Source: Dehalococcoidia bacterium (GTDB lineage Bacteria > Chloroflexota > Dehalococcoidia > SM23-28-2 > RBG-16-64-32). From it: a DNA stretch of 10,238 bases. The stretch covers positions 1 to 10,238 of the forward strand of contig JAUYGU010000159.1 in NCBI GenBank assembly GCA_030690405.1, given 5' to 3'. Both the position numbers and the translations under genes were made by a program. Under the pieces are notes generated by a model. It saw only the letters and a program-made list of their open reading frames with translations. It was not told where the DNA came from and ran no database searches. Each line of letters opens with the position of its first letter. Positions within the stretch are counted from its first letter, which is position 1. Below are positions 7,319-10,238 of the stretch, in pieces.

Positions 7319-8929
7319 TTGAAGCCTAGAATGGCGCTAGTAGCGGGGACCGTGATTGGACTCCTCGCCATCGTTCTCGTACTCAGCGGGGCGGACAGCA
7401 GTCGCGCCGATTTCAACCCAACGTACACGATCAGCGTTGCCAACCCCCAGGCCGGAGCCCACTCGCCGTGGACCAGCGCCTTCGACGTCCCCAAGGGAAA
7501 CGTGAACTTTGCCGGCGTCGTGTTCTTCATCAATTCCGAGTGGGACATTACGCCGGGCGAGGACATCCCTATTGGCGCTATAGTTGGCCAGCTAACCGCC
7601 CAAGCCACCCTGGGCCTGATCAACGCCCCCTGCGCCAACCCTCTCCCGGTTGGGTTTACGATGCTTAACGCCAGCATTGACCCCAACGATACTGTCGACT
7701 ACCTGGACACAGACGACAACGGGACGGAGGACTACGCAGAAGACCTGGACCAGAGCGGCCTGCAGGACGGGTTCGAGAAGTACCCGGACTTCATCACCCG
7801 CGCCCTCGTGGACGAGAACGACAAGCCCCTGACGCCCATACGACGGTCGGCGGGCATCGCAATCGTCGCTGGTATTAACGTACTCCTGCAATTCCTGGTC
7901 TTCGAACCGGGCACCTTTATCGACGAGCATATTCCAAGCGACGAGAGTCTTGGCTACCCGTCCGTCACCCTCCTCCAGAACGTCGGTGACCCCGCTACTG
8001 ACCCTATTCCAGGGCCCATCACGGACTTCTGCACGAGCCTCGCCTCAACGAATATTAGCCTCGGCGTTAGCAAGGATAACCCCTGCACGACCACCAGCGG
8101 CGAACGGCTCGACCCCCTGTGCGAGGTTCTCAGCGCCATCCTCATCGGGTGCGACGACTCCCAGGACAGCGACACCGACAAGAAGGCGAACGACGGTTGC
8201 CCCACGGTTGGGGGCGAAGCCGAAACCGCCTGTGACGACGAAGTCGACGACGACGGCGACGGCTGGGTCAATGACGGCTGCCCTGCCATCGAGGACCCAG
8301 AGGACTCCACTGTTACCGACCCCGACGAGAGCGGTGTCGCCCTCTTCACCAATCCTGCGGAGGGCACCTACGAATTCACCACCATCGCCCTGGGCCAACG
8401 CGACGCGGACGGTGACGGTTACGAGAACTCCCTGGACACCTGTCCGTTCGTAGCGAACCTGGGCGACCCCCGCGTGACGGCCGACGCCGACGAAGACACC
8501 GACGGGCTCGACGCCGCCTGCGACCCCAACCCTGACCCCGCTGCCGGAGGCACCAACTCCGACGAGGACCTTGACGGCTACATGAACCGCGGCGACAACT
8601 GCCCGCAGGAGCCCAACGGCGAGTCAGGGGACAACCAGAGAGACACCGACGATGACCAGATCGGCGACGCCTGTGACCCCAACCCCGAGGACGCTGACCC
8701 CCAGGGTGAACTGGCGATCGCCAACCTTAGCACGGATGTCACCATAGGCCCCGGCGGTCCGTCCACGGACCAAACGCCCAGCCCCACCGAGACCCCCAGT
8801 GACGGCGATGACGGCGGCGGCGCCACCATCTTTATCATCATCGCCATCGCGGCCGGAGTGGTCGTCCTGGGAGGCGGCGCCTTCTACTTCATGCGCCGCG
8901 GCGGCGGCGGCGGTGGTGGCACCACCTAG
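7319..8929 (+). CDS. Exported TSP3-repeat protein, paralogue of the 5302 product, with membrane anchor
   Basis: This is a 536-residue protein from a TTG start. Residues 1-30 form a signal peptide ending SRA. Residues 31-262 correspond to the unassigned domain of the 5302 product (NVNFAG, LGLINAPC, KYPDFITRAL, FLVFEPGTF, LGYPSVTLLQNVGDP, ITDFCT). Residues about 265-344 are an extra segment absent from the paralogue. It contains two Asp-rich NDGCP units, DSDTDKKANDGCP and DDDGDGWVNDGCP. TSP3-type repeats follow at about 361-456 (DADGDGYENSLDTCP, DEDLDGYMNRGDNCP, QIGDACDPN); these loops normally bind calcium. A short polar linker leads to a hydrophobic segment (502-523) and a tail MRRGGGGGGGTT, an unusual glycine end after only two Arg. 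It lacks LPXTG and the IPGWG motif of its paralogue. A terminator follows. It is inferred to be an envelope-anchored surface protein; ligand unknown. Confidence 0.85.
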   Translation: MKPRMALVAGTVIGLLAIVLVLSGADSSRADFNPTYTISVANPQAGAHSPWTSAFDVPKGNVNFAGVVFFINSEWDITPGEDIPIGAIVGQLTAQATLGLINAPCANPLPVGFTMLNASIDPNDTVDYLDTDDNGTEDYAEDLDQSGLQDGFEKYPDFITRALVDENDKPLTPIRRSAGIAIVAGINVLLQFLVFEPGTFIDEHIPSDESLGYPSVTLLQNVGDPATDPIPGPITDFCTSLASTNISLGVSKDNPCTTTSGERLDPLCEVLSAILIGCDDSQDSDTDKKANDGCPTVGGEAETACDDEVDDDGDGWVNDGCPAIEDPEDSTVTDPDESGVALFTNPAEGTYEFTTIALGQRDADGDGYENSLDTCPFVANLGDPRVTADADEDTDGLDAACDPNPDPAAGGTNSDEDLDGYMNRGDNCPQEPNGESGDNQRDTDDDQIGDACDPNPEDADPQGELAIANLSTDVTIGPGGPSTDQTPSPTETPSDGDDGGGATIFIIIAIAAGVVVLGGGAFYFMRRGGGGGGGTT

Positions 8930-8955
8930 CGCATCGATCAGCCACGTAACGCTCC

Positions 8956-8984
8956 GGGGCCGGCGCGCGTCGGCCCCTTCCTTT
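8956..8984 (+). terminator. Intrinsic terminator after the 7319 gene
   Basis: GGGGCCG (8956-8962) pairs with CGGCCCC (8971-8977) around an eight-base GC loop and is followed by TTCCTTT. This is the most classical terminator in the window. It lies 27 bases after the stop and 14 bases before the stop of the convergent minus-strand gene, so it closes the plus-strand array. Confidence 0.75.
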
Positions 8985-8997
8985 CGTCCGCGGTCTC

Positions 8998-10238
8998 TCA
9001 GGAGAACGAGAGCAGCGGGCGGAGGAGGGCGCGGCGGCGCACCTTTCGCGCTTCATCTGCCGGCCCGGCGCGGTGTCGCGGCGGGGTCTCCACCGCCGAC
9101 AGGTCGAACGGCGCCGTCAACAGCAGTTCGGCGTTGCGGTCGCTGGAGGCCAGGCCGCCGGCCACGGGATCGCGCTGGGGGTCGCCGGCGGCCACGACCC
9201 GGGCCACCGCCGCCAGTTCTGACTCGTTGACGCCGTCGTCCGGCGTCGGGTCCTGGGCGTCGCGAGCGTCCAGCGGCACGTCGAGGTCGTACATGGTGGC
9301 GAAGATGGAGACCGTGCCGTCCCCATTGTCGACCACCTCCAGCAGGCGCCCCTGCATGGGGTAGGCCACGGGCGAGGTAGTGCTCACTTCCCAGTAGCCG
9401 CCGCCGCGCCGCTGCGGGTCCGGCCTCGGCGTTATGCTGTTCACCTGGCTGCCGCCCGTCACGTGCGCGATCACGTTGGGGAATCGGTGCAGAAGCTCCC
9501 CCAGCGCCGGGCCTAGCACCCGCTCGTCTCCGGACGGGTCCGGCAGCGGGTTGTTCAGCCGGTCCAACGGGTGGTGGCTGACCACAACGATGAGCCGGTC
9601 CTCCACGTCCGCCTCTACCAGCTTACCCTGCGTATCGAAGGAGCGCCTGCTGCGGGCCTTGATTTCACCCTCCAGCCAGGCGAGCTGCGCGGCTTCCATG
9701 CTGCCGGCGGCGAACCCCGCCGGGTTCACGGTGTCCAGCACGATGAAGGCGAGAGGGCCGTGCTCGAAGACGTAGTACGCGGTGTCCCCGTCCAGGTTGC
9801 GCTGGGTCAGGCCGTGGCCCTGCGGGCCGGGCCGCTCGCTGCTGTTGAACATCTCTTGCATCCAATCGGCGCGGGTGAGCAGGCGGCGGTTCTCGTCCGG
9901 CGTGACGTCCCGCACCTCCGTGTCCTTATCGGCCAGGATCTCCTGCGTCCGCTCCGGGTCCAGGAGGATGGATGGATCCGCGCACACCTCGTCCTTCCGC
10001 GCCGAGGAGAGGTCGATTATCTTCTTCCCGCCCAGGGCGATCTGCCGGGAAGCGTCGCTGGGCGGGAAGTTACCCTGCACCAGCACGTCGCGGTTCCCCA
10101 GCGCCGTGTACCAGGGATAGCGGATTCCTTGCGGCTTGAACGGGATCTGCGCCAGCGCCAGCAGATCAGGGTACCGCTGGACCGGGCTCTCCACCTGCAC
10201 GCCCGGGTAGCCGGAGCCGCCGGAGTCAGGCGCCACCT
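8998..10238 (-). CDS. Metallophosphoesterase-like protein, C-terminal part (5' end outside window), altered metal motifs
   Basis: This minus-strand frame ends TGA at 9000-8998 and stays open to the window edge. The GTG near 10236 is probably internal, so about 412 residues are visible. Numbered from there: WYTALGNRD (42-50) corresponds to the GNH(D/E) motif of calcineurin-like phosphoesterases. FIVLDTVNP (164-172) is a core strand. IVVVSHHPL (216-224) keeps the later His motif. HVTGGSQVNSITP (258-270) sits where GHxH is expected. The long inserts, QGHGLTQ, and the near-terminal SSDRNAELL recall the long-insert metallophosphoesterases of the PPA1498/RPA4764 type; this is from memory. The family hydrolyses phosphoesters at a two-metal centre. 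Here GNH reads GNR and GHxH reads GGSQ, so catalysis is doubtful. The first motifs (DxH, GDxxD) and any signal peptide lie outside the window. It is convergent to the surface-protein array and has no evident link to it. Confidence 0.8.
   Translation of the reverse strand, partial: VAPDSGGSGYPGVQVESPVQRYPDLLALAQIPFKPQGIRYPWYTALGNRDVLVQGNFPPSDASRQIALGGKKIIDLSSARKDEVCADPSILLDPERTQEILADKDTEVRDVTPDENRRLLTRADWMQEMFNSSERPGPQGHGLTQRNLDGDTAYYVFEHGPLAFIVLDTVNPAGFAAGSMEAAQLAWLEGEIKARSRRSFDTQGKLVEADVEDRLIVVVSHHPLDRLNNPLPDPSGDERVLGPALGELLHRFPNVIAHVTGGSQVNSITPRPDPQRRGGGYWEVSTTSPVAYPMQGRLLEVVDNGDGTVSIFATMYDLDVPLDARDAQDPTPDDGVNESELAAVARVVAAGDPQRDPVAGGLASSDRNAELLLTAPFDLSAVETPPRHRAGPADEARKVRRRALLRPLLSFS

Noticed and set aside
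5302..8929. Type I dockerins in the Asp-rich repeats
   Set aside because: The loops resemble dockerin calcium loops (DxDxDG-x-N), but the paired helices after each loop are missing and the D-x-CP / GDACD pattern fits TSP3 repeats better.

Overview
The window is high-GC DNA from a bacterium with a large exported surface proteome. Long Thr-Pro linkers, cohesin-like domains opening with DPTGNTATS, thrombospondin type 3 (TSP3) calcium loops and C-terminal membrane anchors with Arg-rich tails together suggest a Chloroflexota (Dehalococcoidia-like) genome. That placement is inferred from protein style. No rRNA, tRNA or taxonomic marker is present.

Layout: (1) 1-873 is the 3' end of an exported protein with a Thr-Pro linker followed by twelve RTX nonapeptides. 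(2) 874-1156 has no intact gene; it holds a degraded copy of the same RTX terminus. (3) 1157-2167 is a cohesin-like protein with a Thr-Pro stalk and an LPPTG sortase-type C-terminus. (4) 2168-2478 is a non-coding gap with two strong inverted repeats. (5) 2479-3855 and 3869-5203 are a tight pair of mosaic proteins (cohesin-like, TSP3, invasin-like Ig, membrane anchor). (6) 5204-5301 carries a near-consensus sigma-70 promoter. (7) 5302-7155 and 7319-8929 are paralogues with an N-terminal domain of about 260-300 residues that I cannot assign, followed by TSP3 repeats and two different C-terminal anchors. A 34-bp perfect palindrome lies between them. (8) A terminator at 8956-8984 separates this array from a convergent metallophosphoesterase-like gene (8998-10238, minus strand) that runs off the window edge.

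Four of the five complete plus-strand genes or gene fragments with visible starts encode an N-terminal signal peptide, and all four also end in a hydrophobic segment and basic tail. The fifth plus-strand protein (1-873) lacks its N-terminus here and ends in RTX repeats. The recurrent theme is calcium: RTX loops, TSP3 loops and EF-hand-like DxNGDG loops. The cluster reads as a tandemly duplicated, domain-shuffled family of calcium-stabilised envelope proteins. A near-identical 156-bp block shared by two neighbours points to recent exchange between them. What the proteins bind, and whether they assemble with each other, cannot be read from the sequence.
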